DNA from: Kappaphycus alvarezii
Taxonomy: Eukaryota > Rhodophyta > Florideophyceae > Gigartinales > Solieriaceae
Assembly: GCA_002205965.3 (NCBI GenBank)
Contig: NADL03000038.1
Location: 248,001 to 312,000, forward strand
DNA length: 64,000 bases
Direction of reading: 5' to 3'
Part shown: piece by piece, positions 31,821 through 42,672 of the stretch
Layout: every line of letters begins with the position of its first letter
Numbering within the stretch: the first letter of the stretch is position 1
The notes under the pieces: model-generated
Told to the model about the DNA's origin: nothing
The model's input: only the letters and a program-made list of their open reading frames with translations
Database searches by the model: none
Position numbers and translations under genes: made by a program

Positions 31821-33120
31821 CCACTGGAGAATGTCGCCATAAGTGTATTGGGGGAGCTGATCAAGACCAAGCGGGGCAATCACTACCTGTTGGTTATCGG
31901 CGACCGGTACTCCAAACCGTTGAGGACCGTGTACCTCAAAGGCATCTCGGCTGACTAAGTGGTACTAGCCTTGGTGCACCACTAAATCTTCATCTACGGA
32001 CTCCTGGACAAACTCTTGTCCGACAACGGGTTCCAATTCACATCGAGATTCTTCATGAACCTCTGTCTGATCTGGAAACTCGTAACGTGTTCACTACACG
32101 TAGCATCCGCAAACCAACGAAAAGTCGAACGGTGCAATAGAAATGTTCCAGCGCGTTTACTAAAGTAATTCAAGCAGCATTCGCAAGAGTGGGGCCTCTT
32201 CAGCGACGCACTGAAGTCCGTCTACATCACTCAAAGGCACCTAGTGACCAAACTTGCACCTTTTGAGCTCGTTCTGCCCATGCGGCCAAGAGCTTGGCAC
32301 TACAAGCTCAACTGACTCTAGAGTAATCGAGTTAAGGCACGCGTACCACCTTAAGTAGCATTCGTTGGTGCGCACTAACTTCAAGAGCCTTCCGAAGGAA
32401 AAAGCGGATACGAACGAAAATCCGACGTGCAGTGTGCAAGCTACGGTACGAAATCCCCTCTGAGTCGTACGTGTTCGTGCTACAAAAAGGGCACCGGAAG
32501 AGGTGCCCAAAACAAATTTTCAAGGGTCTCCGACGGCTTCTATCAAGTTCAGGGAGCTAGCTAGAGCGCAATAGTCGTCCAGCGGGTGAAGAGGAAGAGC
32601 GGATCTTCTGCGATCGTGTTGAACTCCCTGAGTCTCTTGGAGACGCCAACCGCGACCGGTTTGTAAGTAGTGCTACAGTCTCTGGGGAATGAGGAGGTAG
32701 AAAATACCCTCTGGGATGCCATTTCCCCTTGGCGAGGATGCTTAGTATGCATTTCCGTAGGACGAAACCCATGGAGCCGAGTTAGGGAGCGAATACGGCT
32801 CGCATCGCCTGTTCCCTTGTCGCAGCAGGAGCAAAAGGTAGCCCTGGACGCGAAAAAGGAGAGAAGCCAGGCACCAGAGAGGAATCCACCACGAAAGAAG
32901 GCCACTGCAGCGTCCCGTCCGTGCCGAAGAGCATCCACCACCAGAAGAGAGACCGTAGTCAGCCGCCCAGGCGGATTCAAAGGAGGAGTAAGTGTTCAAT
33001 CGCGTAGTATCACGGATATGCGGACGGAAAGCTAGTCTTCCGGGTTCACTGGTATGGATATCCAGAGTCGGAAGAGGCACAGGAACCAGTCACCGGCATC
33101 CCGGAGCCATGTCGTCCGCT
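31821..33120 (+). pseudogene. older GC-rich chromovirus: integrase and chromodomain
   Basis: From the LTR edge the frame reads ENVAISVLGELIKTKRGNHYLLVIGDRYSKPL (first Asp region of a gypsy integrase altered), then LLSDNGFQFTSRFF (second Asp). The Glu motif is degraded (ANQRKVERCNRN). Near 32480-32640 YVFVLQKGHRKRCPK and EERIFCDRVELPESL mark the C-terminal GPF/Y-like part. At 33015-33110 a frame reads DGKLVFRVHWYGYPESEEAQ, a chromodomain. Many stops are present. It is GC-rich, unlike the element inserted into it, and is an older family. Its 5' half is missing left of 24780. Confidence 0.7.
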
Positions 33121-33908
33121 ACCTTAGACCGCTCGTTCCGCATGGACTTGCGCGCGCAAAGAGGTAGTATCGACAGGGAGAAGGGGCAAACGAGTGACCC
33201 AAGCAGAAAACGCATTTGTTGAAAAGTCAATAGGATGCCCCTAATGGGCTCTACTTGGTGGAATTGGAGGGAATCGTCGGAGGCGGAAGTCCAGTCAACG
33301 AAGCCAATAAGTAGCGGAGATCGATCAAGGTCGCCGCGCGTGTACGATGGTGACTAGTACCGCGCGTCGCCAAGGTGTCGCGAATAGACTCCAGCCAGAT
33401 ATGCCTCGGCGGACGCTCATTCAAGTCTGTAACAGTAGGCCTGGACGAAGAAGGCGATGACGGGGATCTCCAGCTCGCCCTCCATCGCCATAGCGGTTGT
33501 ACCTGCGGGGCTCTGCAATGTTGTTCGCATAGAAGAGCAGTAAGAGCCCTGGGCTTGTCTAAACTGAGGAAATTGACGGCCGCATCCTTGCTCGCGGCCA
33601 CCCTGTCCGACACGTTGCGGCGATTCTTGCGAGGCAGAGCATTTTTGCCAGGCCTTTTGGATAACCTTCGCGTCCTGCGAATCGCAGACCGGGTAGAGGT
33701 GTAGACCCTGATTGCCGCTTGAGGGGCAGCCGGCTGAAGGGGAGTTGGTCTCAGCATAAGAGGTGGCCGAACGTCGTCAGAGCATAGTAGTCGGGGTGCC
33801 GGCACAGGAGCGCAGAACCAGATTTCTTCGCATTCTGCGGGGCAACAGCCCCTCGGCTCTGCAGCAGCTGCACTGGCTGTAGCTGCAGGCGCCACTGTAG
33901 AGGCCGTC
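33121..33908. other. GC-rich continuation of older element
   Basis: After the chromodomain the GC-rich DNA continues until chromovirus 2 begins at 33909. The longest frame is on the minus strand (33251-33895, 214 codons; Ala/Pro/Arg/Ser-rich). It has no recognisable domain and its openness may reflect GC content. ccgtc at 33904-33908 is the left flank of chromovirus 2. Confidence 0.4.
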
Positions 33909-34335
33909 TGAAAAAGAGAGGGAGGCAGCCGGGGGCGCTGCTAAAGGAACAGTAGAGACGATGGTAGCGGGTTTCGGAAGTTGGGGGCAAATGGTGTATG
34001 GAGTGTACCTGGATTCCCACAGGAATCCATGTGAGCCCCTTTATGTAGATAGTACTGTAGCTCTACTCTACAAATACTATACTTTGTTAGCGCAGTAGAA
34101 ATTACTAGAGAGTAGAGGTGTAACTATAGAATTGTACTATCTAGATTAAAACTAAGTAAATTAAACGATGACGTGGGGCTCCACGTCAAATAAAAACATT
34201 GACGGAAAATCAAACTTCTAAACTCATTCAAGATGATGGCAGTTTCTCTTTTACACCACTGTGTTAATAGATAATTGGAATGGCGACAACGGACAAGTCT
34301 CTATTACATAGTGGTGTAACAGAGATATTCTTACA
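33909..34335 (-). repeat. 3' LTR of chromovirus 2
   Basis: On the plus strand it starts TGAAAAAGAG and ends TTCTTACA. It contains GACGTGG-GGCT-CCACGTC (34170-34187), two ACGT cores in mirror orientation as in bZIP sites. Its outer end (34244-34325) forms a long imperfect hairpin. Confidence 0.88.
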
Positions 34336-34340
34336 CTAAT

Positions 34341-34350
34341 CCCTCCCTTG
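34341..34350 (-). promoter_or_regulatory. polypurine tract, chromovirus 2
   Basis: CAAGGGAGGG on the minus strand, five bases before the 3' LTR. Confidence 0.65.
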
Positions 34351-34436
34351 GACTATTGACGTCCTCGTCAATGATGCTGCAGGAGTATATTGTGTTTCCG
34401 AATATACTCTTGGAAAGCATCCGTTACTACAGCAGA

Positions 34437-34745
34437 TCAATCTTCCGTAACATCAACAAAGTCTTTCGTTGGTTTCCGTTCCGCCTCATGACGTGGCACA
34501 CCACGCATCAAAACCACGAACTTGTAACCGCTTCCAACCTTTTTTTGATCGAAGATAACCTCAACTTCCTGTTCTGGCCCACCAGGCAGTTCAAGCGGTG
34601 CAGGTACAGGAGGAAAGGTTAAAGCATTGTCATCGGGCTGCTGCAAATGTGGTATGGTGTGAATGGTATTAATGACTGGATGGATTTTAAAATCAGCAGG
34701 GAGATCCATTCGAACAGCATTCTTACCAATTAGCTCCTTAACCAC
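34437..34745 (-). CDS. chromovirus 2 C-terminal chromodomain-like region
   Basis: An open 102-codon frame. IHPVINTIHTIPHLQQPDD matches the conserved 'HPVFHVS.L..' that ends the GPF/Y module. EQEVEVIFDQKKVGSGYKFVV and HEAERKPTKDFVD have the spacing of a chromodomain with degraded aromatic positions. It is the last coding segment before the polypurine tract. Confidence 0.65.
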   Translation of the reverse strand: MVKELIGKNAVRMDLPADFKIHPVINTIHTIPHLQQPDDNALTFPPVPAPLELPGGPEQEVEVIFDQKKVGSGYKFVVLMRGVPRHEAERKPTKDFVDVTED

Positions 34746-35778
34746 AAATGGGCCAAATCTGCGGGCACCAGGCTTTTAGAATCCTGGGGCCTAGAATTAG
34801 CATCCGTAAACATCGAACGATTGATCCATAGCTTTGAACCGACTTTATGATCTGGAACCTTGTATCGCCTTGAAGCATATGCAGCTTACGAGCTTTTGCC
34901 ACTTTGTAAGCATATTGCGCATTCTCAAGAGAAACCTTGAGCTTGGCAAGAAAGTCGTCCAAACTCTGCAGAGGTATGCTGCTGCTAGCCAAGAAGTCCA
35001 ATGGCGATTTAGGTGCCCATCCCAAGTCCAGCTCAAATGGTGACATACCTAGATCATCGCTCACAGCATAGTTGTATGCAAATTCTGCAGAAGGAAGCAG
35101 TTCATCCCATTCATCCTGATGATACGAGCAATAGCAACGGAGATAGTTCTCCATCATCTGTTTGTGGGTGTTTACTTGTAGACATTCTTGATTTCACTCC
35201 AAAAAGATTCACCAGTGTCTTCCAAAACTTTGAAATCAACTTTCTGTCCCTATCTGAGGTCAAATCGTCCGGCAACTCGTGTTTCTTGAAGATGTTTGCG
35301 AAGAAGTCTCGAGCCGTGTCCTCAGCAGTTTCTGATGTTTTGGATTTCAGAAAATGGACTCAACGAGTAAGTCGATCAACCCAAGTCTTTATCGCATCAT
35401 GACCGCTCCTCGTCAGAGGTAGCCTCACAATGAAATATGTGGCTAATGATCACCATCTGCGTTTAGGAAATTCAAGTGACATTGCACCAGTCAACTTTTT
35501 TGATTAGAGTCCTTACACTGCTGACACGTGAGACATCCTTCAAAATACTTTCTAACATCCTGGCTCTTATTTTTCCAATGGAAGTTTTCCAATCTGGACA
35601 GTTTCTTCGCAAATTTAAAATGTCCACCAACTTTGGAGTCGTGAGCAATTTGTAAAATATCCGAAACTGACCTTCTTGGTACGCACAACTTTCCATTGTA
35701 AAACAGCCTCGAACCATCTTTTCGGAACATCAGCAGAATTCTTTCAAGTTTCTGCTTCTGAACCATATCTCTGGCCAC
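34738..35778 (-). pseudogene. chromovirus 2 integrase
   Basis: 35778-35491 has the zinc-binding domain: LQIAHDSKVGGHFKFAKKL with two His, and CLTCQQCKDSN with the Cys pair. The core follows in broken frames (35460-35160). 35157-34738 shows WDELLPSAEFAYNYAVSDDL and GMSPFELDLGWAPKSPLDF, the helix and loop after the catalytic core. Frameshifts near 35480, 35160 and 34850. Confidence 0.8.
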
Positions 35779-36582
35779 TCTCCTTCCATGGCTTTTACCA
35801 CTGGACCGAAGAAATGGTCGTAATCATACCGAGGAATGATCTGATCAACATCAAGGTAGGGAACTTCAACGTCATTAACTGAGACGTCACTATCTGCTCT
35901 TATCACGTGCGGAGTTCGGGGTAATGCGTCTCCCAAGACGTTAATTCTTCCAGGCTTCAGTGTGATGGGAAAGATTCCGAAGTTACCGAGAGTTTCCAAC
36001 AAACGTGCTTCTTTCCGACTCAGTTTAGGTTTTGTGAAGAAGCTCTTAAGCACCTGGTTGTCTGTGAAAATCTCAAAATTCAGAACCTTCAAGATAGCAC
36101 CTGAATCTTCCCAGAAAGCTAATTAAAGCCAGCAGCTCGCTGTCGTTTGCAGTGTAGTCCGACTCAGTTGGTGAAAGCGTCTTTGAATAGAAAGAAATTA
36201 CACGATCTCTTCCGTTCTCATCCAACTGTGTTAGAGTTTCACCGAAAGCGAGCTGTGAAGCATATACATGACCACGAAATGGCTTTTTCCAATTAGGAGC
36301 GACTAAGATTGGAGCCAATGTCATCGGTTCCTTTAGCTTCTGGAAATTTTTATCATACTGTTGATCAAATTTCATTATACCTCGACCTTTCTTTGTCAGA
36401 TCTGTGAGAGGTGCAGCAATTGCAGAGAACTTCGGAATGAACCTACGGAAAAACTGTATTGTACCTATGAAAGTTCTCAACTCCGTTAGAGGTTCAGGTT
36501 TCGGCCAAGTTTGTAAGACTTTGACCTTCTCAGGATTGACACGAATTCCGTCCTTCCCAACTATTAAACCCAAAAACTCCAT
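35730..36582 (-). pseudogene. chromovirus 2 RT end and RNase H
   Basis: 36582-36073 reads MEFLGLIVGKDGIRVNPEK and FIGTIQFFRRFIPKF, the end of RT. HVYASQLAFGETLTQ is the first RNase H motif, with the catalytic Asp changed to Tyr. NDSELLALISFLGRFRCYL has the Glu. After one shift 36092-35730 gives FTDNQVLKSFF (Asp present) and GRINVLGDALPR (last Asp). The Asp-to-Tyr change would inactivate the enzyme if real. Confidence 0.82.
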
Positions 36583-36674
36583 CTCAGTCTGAAAGAAAGA
36601 GCATTTCTCGGAGAGATGTACAGTTTGTGATCTTTAAGTCTCTTTAAAACAATTTCCAGATGTTCGTTATGTTC

Positions 36675-37931
36675 CTACTCATTCTTACTGAATACAAGAA
36701 GATCATCCATATAGACAACCAAGAAGACATCGATGCAATCATAGAAGATCTGGTTCATCAAAGTTTGGAACGTATCAGGAGCGTTGCAAAGTCCCATTGG
36801 CATAACAAGATATTCAAATTGCCCATACTTTGTATTGAACGCAGTCTTTTCGACGTCCTCTGGTTTCACCCTTATCTGATGAAATCCCGTTTTCACATCA
36901 AGCTTGGAGAAAAATCTCGCACCTCCAAGTCAATCGAACATTTCATCACAACGATTGAGTGGAGCATTATTCTTTTTGGCGATGGGATTCAAAGCGCGAT
37001 AATCGACAACACCTCTAATTTTTCCATCTTCTTCTTTCACAAAGAAAAGTGGTGCTCCATATGGTGATTTACTGGACCTGATCTTCCCTTCCTTCAAAAG
37101 AGACTCGACGTACTCTCCTGCTGCCCTAAGTTCGGATGGAGGCAACTGGAATAATTTTCGATGAGGAGCCTTTACTCCTTCCTCCACTTTGATCTCATGA
37201 TGAACTGATAGAATCGGAACAAGTCCACTTGGCAATTCATCCTGAAAGTCCTCTTTAAATTTATCCAGTAATCTGCTCAGTCTTCCATCGAACTTTGAAT
37301 CTGTCACTTTTCTTATACTGTAAACTTCAAGTAACTGAAATACTTCGAAGTCACCCCCATGCCTCAGCATTCGTCTAAATTTATTCACTCCCAAATTGGA
37401 TAAATCAATACGGTTTTCGTCATCGGGATAAATCACTGGAATGGAAGCATCTTTCACCATCACAATCCGTTTCCGATAGTCGACACGTGGATTGTGGGCA
37501 ACATGCCACGGCATTCCCAATAGAACATCATACCTGGTTTGGGACACAGCCCAACTAGAAGTACATTTATGTTCGCCTAACGTAATAGTTCCGTTGGAAA
37601 TGATCTCAGATACTTCCTCAGTAACTCCCTTCTGTGAATGGCAAACAATGACTCTTTCACGCCGAATCTCAAACAAGTTCCTATTTCGCTTGAGGAACTC
37701 GGCTGAAACCACGTTTGTATTGCATCCATATTCTTTTAGTACTTTGACTGCTATTCCATTCAGTCTACCCTCAAGTGCTAACAAAGGCTCCACTGGTATA
37801 GGTCCATAAGTGGGGATGCTGTCATCGTGACTAGACGTGATTCCATTAGATTCGGCTTCGGAGATTCTCGACTTTTCGCTGTCCTCTGAGAATTTAGCTC
37901 CGGTGATGTCCACAAGTTTCACTCTGCTCAT
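36675..37931 (-). pseudogene. chromovirus 2 protease and reverse transcriptase
   Basis: A long frame (37931-36930, 333 codons). GRLNGIAVKVLKEYGCNTNVV is where the protease active site should be ('..LIDSGCSTN..'); the Asp is not recognisable. TRYDVLLGMPWHVAHNPRVDY ends the protease. RT follows: VVDYRALNPIAKKNNAPLNR, then after a shift HQIRVKPEDVEKTAF, VMPMGLCNAPDTFQ and the catalytic VYMDDLLVFS (36896-36675). Confidence 0.88.
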
Positions 37932-37994
37932 GGGGACATCTGTTCACACTCACTACTGGTCTCACCTGAGTGTTCACCAAGTCTGGTGGACCAA

Positions 37995-38798
37995 CTAGTT
38001 TTCCGAGTCAAAGCCATTCAAATCAGTATTGTGTCCTGCCCGTGTATTGTTCGCTACTATGCGAGTACCACTCCTGTTACCTTTATTCTCGTTTCCTTTT
38101 CTGTGTTTCCAAGGTCTACATCCCACCTTATGGCACGTAAAGCATCGGTTCTCCATCAAGTCTTTCTGACGCTGCCCATCGTTTTTACGTTTCAGGTTTC
38201 CGATCTCCATCGGCATAGGACCTGAGGCATTTCGATTGGTGTGAAATGAGCCTCTGTCAGTGAAGAACCCTGCACCGTAAAATGCTCTATCAACGTTAAG
38301 AGCAATGGTAGTCGCAGCTACAAACTTGGATGGGTTCCCTTTACGAACCTCCAACAGAATGTGGGGTTTGAGACCTTCACAGAACCGCGCCAATTTTTCC
38401 GACTCACTGATACCGGGAATATTGATAACAAAATTCCTGAACTCCGAGAGGTACGTTGCCACACTTGTTTTCTGGCGGATCTTTGTAAGCTTGTCGCGAG
38501 CTCGAATGACACTGTCCTGGGGGACAAACTCTGCCTCAACAAGGAGTTTGAAAGCTTCCCATGTAGGCTGAACAGCAGTCTCGGACACAACTGTATACCA
38601 CCAGTTTGCGGCAGTTCCGGTCATGAATGTCGAAGCAAAGTCGATAGCATTCTGGGCACTGATGACTTCTTCATGGCCCACCTGAATAAGTCTCAGGTAC
38701 TTTTCGACTGAATGCAACCATGACCGAACCGTCAACTCATCTCGAGTCCCATCGAACAACACAGGCTTATTTGGTTTGAAGAAAGACATGTTCAACAA
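37995..38798 (-). CDS. chromovirus 2 Gag
   Basis: An uninterrupted 267-codon frame. PVLFDGTRDELTVRSWLHSVE, AIDFASTFMTGTAANWWYTVV and TYLSEFRNFVINIPGISESEK are successive helices of Retrotrans_gag. LARFCEGLKPHILLEV closes the domain. RCFTCHKVGCRPWKHR is a knuckle-like cluster in which the usual order of His and Cys is altered. This is one of the few intact retroelement frames in the window, in contrast to the broken pol behind it. Confidence 0.88.
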   Translation of the reverse strand: MLNMSFFKPNKPVLFDGTRDELTVRSWLHSVEKYLRLIQVGHEEVISAQNAIDFASTFMTGTAANWWYTVVSETAVQPTWEAFKLLVEAEFVPQDSVIRARDKLTKIRQKTSVATYLSEFRNFVINIPGISESEKLARFCEGLKPHILLEVRKGNPSKFVAATTIALNVDRAFYGAGFFTDRGSFHTNRNASGPMPMEIGNLKRKNDGQRQKDLMENRCFTCHKVGCRPWKHRKGNENKGNRSGTRIVANNTRAGHNTDLNGFDSEN

Positions 38799-39541
38799 AC
38801 CTCTTACTTAAAGCCTTACACCAACACCTAAACTTGATTACAAGCACTTGAAGTTGAAATCTGCGAGGGATTCGTCCCTGGACGACGGGTTGGCTCCCTA
38901 CCCGCGGAGAGAGTGACTAACCAGCTGCTTTGATCACACCTACACTCCGGTCTGACTCAGCAATCCGTTCGGGATATCCCCACACATCTACTATGTAGAC
39001 CACAATCGGTGTCCTTACCCTATAGGAAAGCCTCTTAAGCCAACCTTAAGCCAGCGAATAACCAAAGAATACCCGTTCTGAGCACGTACCCCTTAGTCCA
39101 AGTCCAGTCCAAGCCAACCTGTGAAGCGTTACCTGAACCCGTGACCCACTCAGTGCACCTAGCTAACAGCCAACGAGTGCAATAGGATTGTATAGGAATA
39201 CTGTGAGGGGGCCCTCAAATGGGGACTTGGTCAGAAGTACGGCTTTACTAAGGCAACTTAGTTAAGCCTAACTGTCCAGTCTAAAACCTAGAGAACGCAG
39301 ACTATGCTGCACCCCAAGTTCCCGGTTACCTAGCTCTCCAGTTAGTAACCGCCACCTGCGTAGAACAATGGGGTTTAGAGTACCTGGCACTCCAGCCCAC
39401 TAGTATAGTATATGATATTGCTTACAGTAACACCTGTCAGCAAAATTTTTCCAAAATTCAACAACCCACAAAAAAAATACACTTGTAAAAAAATCCCGAC
39501 CTAGAGCAAGACGAAAGCGAAAATGCAGCGGAACCGGCGGA
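38799..39541 (-). other. untranslated leader of chromovirus 2
   Basis: About 740 bases between PBS and Gag ATG (38798). No ORF or RNA gene was recognised. A long leader of this kind would be part of the element RNA. Confidence 0.5.
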
Positions 39542-39554
39542 GGCAATGCTACCA
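39542..39554 (-). promoter_or_regulatory. primer binding site, chromovirus 2
   Basis: TGGTAGCATTGCC on the minus strand, one base after the 5' LTR. It shares TGGTAGCAT with the PBS of chromovirus 1. Confidence 0.6.
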
Positions 39555-39555
39555 G

Positions 39556-39980
39556 TGAAACAGAGAGGGAAGCAGCCGGGGCGCTGCTAAAGGAACAGTA
39601 GAGAAGATGGTAGCGGGTTCAGAAAGTTGGGGGCAAATGGTGTATGGAGTGTACCTGGATTCCACAAGAATCCATGTGAGCCCCTTTATGTAGATAGTAC
39701 TGTAGCTCTACTCTACAAATACTATACTTTGTTAGCGCAGTAGAAATTACTAGAGAGTAGAGGTGTAACTATAGAATTGTACTATCTAGATTAAAACTAA
39801 GTAAATTAAACGATTACGTGGGGCTCCACGTCAAATAAAAGCATTGACGGAAAATCAAACTTCTAAATTCATTCAAGATGATGCAGTTTCTCTCTGTTAC
39901 ACCACTGTGTAATAGAGAATTGGAATAGCGACAGCGAATAAGTCTCTAATACGCAGTGATGTAACAGAGACATTGTTATA
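39556..39980 (-). repeat. 5' LTR of chromovirus 2
   Basis: Pairs with 33909-34335. Its outer end is TATA... instead of TG on the minus strand, a terminal mutation. The outer-end hairpin is better paired than in the other LTR. Confidence 0.88.
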
Positions 39981-42672
39981 CCGACACCGCGGGGGTCGAC
40001 GCGGGGGTGAAATAGAAAGGCGCAACCGGGAGCGCAGAAGATGAGGCGGGCACCCTGTAATCCTCCTTGGTGAGTTGAGGGAGTGACAGCACAAGCCCTG
40101 TATAAGAAGCGAAACGAAGGTATGTATCCAGGTAGATGTAAGCCGACGCCCGAAAGCGGCCTTGTCTGGAGGATCGGTGATGGCGCCAGCGAGTGGATCT
40201 GCGTTAACCGTAGGCCGACTTGCGGCTTAACTCCCTAAACATGCTTGGTTTGACTAAAATCTAGTCTCCAGCGGGTCCAGTGTGGCCTGAAGAGAAGCTT
40301 GGTTGGTTCACGGGGACGTGGAAGTGTTCTCGTGGGGGCTAAGTCATGCTGCGCCCAGTTGGTCGAATATATCTTGTCGAGGAGGTTGTTGACCTCCTGT
40401 TGTTGATTCATCCCACCCAGGGAGGCAGTGTAAAGTTAAACCGCCGCAACTCTTATAAAAGAGCCGGGGGAAACCACCGCAGGCGCCATTTGCCGTACAA
40501 GTCCCACAGTAGGAACTTGGCCACTTCGACACAATGGCAAGTGAACATTAAGATCCAGAGCCCATGGCCTTCGCGGCAAATTCAAAGCCCGTAGTAGGAG
40601 TAACAAGGACCAAGCTCGGACCGGAACCCCTTAGCGATCAAAACGTTACCACCACGAGGGGAGACGATTGAACCGCCCTTCGTGCGCTTCTGGGCTAAAT
40701 TACCCGGGCTCTTTCATTGGTAAGTTCCTCTAACTCCTTCACGTGTCAGGCTACAAGGAATCCAAGGTAGTTCCGAGCTCTGCGTTCCTGCCGCATGGTT
40801 TAGCGAATTGAGAACCGCTCGTCCTTCGTTCTCCTTGACACTGTCCTAAAGTTCGATGGGAGGATGCATGTACAACATGGCGTCCAGCAAGGCGAATGGG
40901 CCCTCATGCTGCCACTCATCCGTCCAAACCATGTCCGTACGACTAGTCGGCGACATCCCAGCCGACAACTCAATGAAGGCCTGGACCCAGTAGAATCAGC
41001 ATCCGTCCGCCAACACCAAAGATGAAGTCCGTGGGATTAAGGGACTATCTGTTTGTCCTGCAGCAGAAAGAATAGGTTATCGACAGCCTTGACGAATCTC
41101 TCCGGAGCGGGCCGACCGCGCCGTCCTCTGTAGAGGGAGTGACATCCCGCTCGAGGAAGGTGAGGAAGCGGGCCTAATCGTAGCAGTAGAGGGCCGAAAC
41201 GGGAAGACAACCAGAATGCACGCCCACATCGCCGGAGTATCGGTGAGCGATCGTGTCCACGTTCTTTATCCCGAGGACGGAGAACCACGGTGCCCTGGCA
41301 AAGATTCTTGGAGCGTCTGCCATGTACTGGAACTTGAACAGCTCCTCCCAGGTGGAGAAAGACGGTGCCACGCCCGGAGTCAAGATTGAGAAGTGCGTTG
41401 GACTGCGGGGTGGTTACCTTGGGAAGAAGTGGGCCTTGTCGGGCGGGAGCGACGAAAAGTAGTCGCGGGCGACTTTGAGGAAGCCCCTATCCGAGCACCA
41501 AAAGCCGTCTCGGCCGGCGCAAGGACCCTTGACGAGACGAAGACCCCTGCGGGAGGGTTCTGATGAAGGGGACTTAGGGGTCCCGTTGTTATGAGGATCT
41601 CCGCTGCGAGGGAGAATCGCTCAGAGTTAAGGGACCTGCCCTCGTGAGTAGGGCTCAGCACGAGCGTACAGGTCCTGCGAGTCAGGGTGACTCAAACAAG
41701 GATAGGAGTCGTAAGGCTGAGACCCACCAGCTTGGTAAGGGTCCTGCGAAGGGTGATTGGAGGACACGGAGACGTGAGGGAGATCGTCGAAGAGATGGGC
41801 AAGTGGAAGGGAGCGGTCGGTGGAGGATAAGTCGACGTGACTTCGCCCGTGCGGGGGTATATATAGCAGTTCCAGATGGATTCTTGGGCACATCAAATCC
41901 CACCCGGAAAGGAATCAGTCAACGAAAGCTCCGAAGGTAGGGTAGCCGGACGAGCGGGAGGTCCTCCGAGCTGTTGTCAATCGTTGTCCGATGGAACTGC
42001 GAATGGAAGCGGACGCGTGGAGAGGACACCGAAAGGGAACGAAGCAGTGAAATCCGAGGCCGAACAGCGTTGCAGCCATGACCCCGCCTTATGTGCAAGA
42101 CAAGGAGGTCGTAGTGGCGAAGAGAGAGCCGCGTTCGGCATGGAAAGGTCGATGACATCCCGACGTGAGGTATTCAAGGAGATGGTGAAGGAAGAGTGGA
42201 CCACGGTGGCCGCCGAATACTTTGTGTGAAAGGCGAGGGCTCCTCTCTTTATGGCTTCGCCACTATGGGCGGCAGGCGCTGCGCCGAAGAAGACTCGCCC
42301 GAGAAGAGCGGCACCAAGTGCGGTCCCACGCGCTGCGGACTACAGGGCAGTACAAAGGGTAAGGGAAGCGCTCGCCGAAAATCACGCAAGGAAAGGACGA
42401 AGAAGGAAGAAGAGGGAATACGTCGAATGCGTCGGAGAGAAGGACTCGAGGCTTTGGAACCGTGAAGAGGTCCTGGTCAAGTCTCGCCGCGCGGATGGGC
42501 AGCCAAAGAGGCTGCAGAACCGGCAGGTGAGGGGCATCCCACACTTTGGGAAAATCACCGCCCTCCTATTCAACGTTTACTAAAGAGCGTACTTGTAATT
42601 TATTACTGCTCACCGTGGGCGGCTTCGTAAGGGGCGTTTGGGAACATGCCGTGCCCGATCAGAAGGGGGAGA
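39981..42672. other. GC-rich older element, no readable protein
   Basis: Continuation of the GC-rich DNA interrupted at 33908. Composition matches 31821-33908. Several open frames exist on both strands, including 41876-42229 (+; SRREVFKEMVKEEWTTVAAEY), 42251-42583 (+; basic, RKGRRRKKREYVEC) and 41627-41896 (-), but none shows a domain I know. A purine-rich stretch (agaaggggga, 42661-42670) ends it. Confidence 0.4.

Larger units (their letters stand above)
33909..39980 (-). mobile_element. chromovirus 2 (Ty3/gypsy), complete with LTRs
   Basis: A 6.07-kb element on the minus strand. LTRs at 39556-39980 (5') and 33909-34335 (3') are about 425 bases and closely similar. Flanks are ccgtc (left) and ccgac (right), a 5-bp target duplication with one difference. 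Internal order from right: PBS, long leader, Gag, protease, RT, RNase H, integrase, chromodomain-like tail, polypurine tract. It lies in the same GC-rich older element that chromovirus 1 also entered. Confidence 0.88.

Noticed and set aside
33251..33895. 214-codon minus ORF as a host gene
   Set aside because: No domain, compositional bias from GC-rich DNA, and it lies inside an old retroelement. Kept only as a possibility in one finding.
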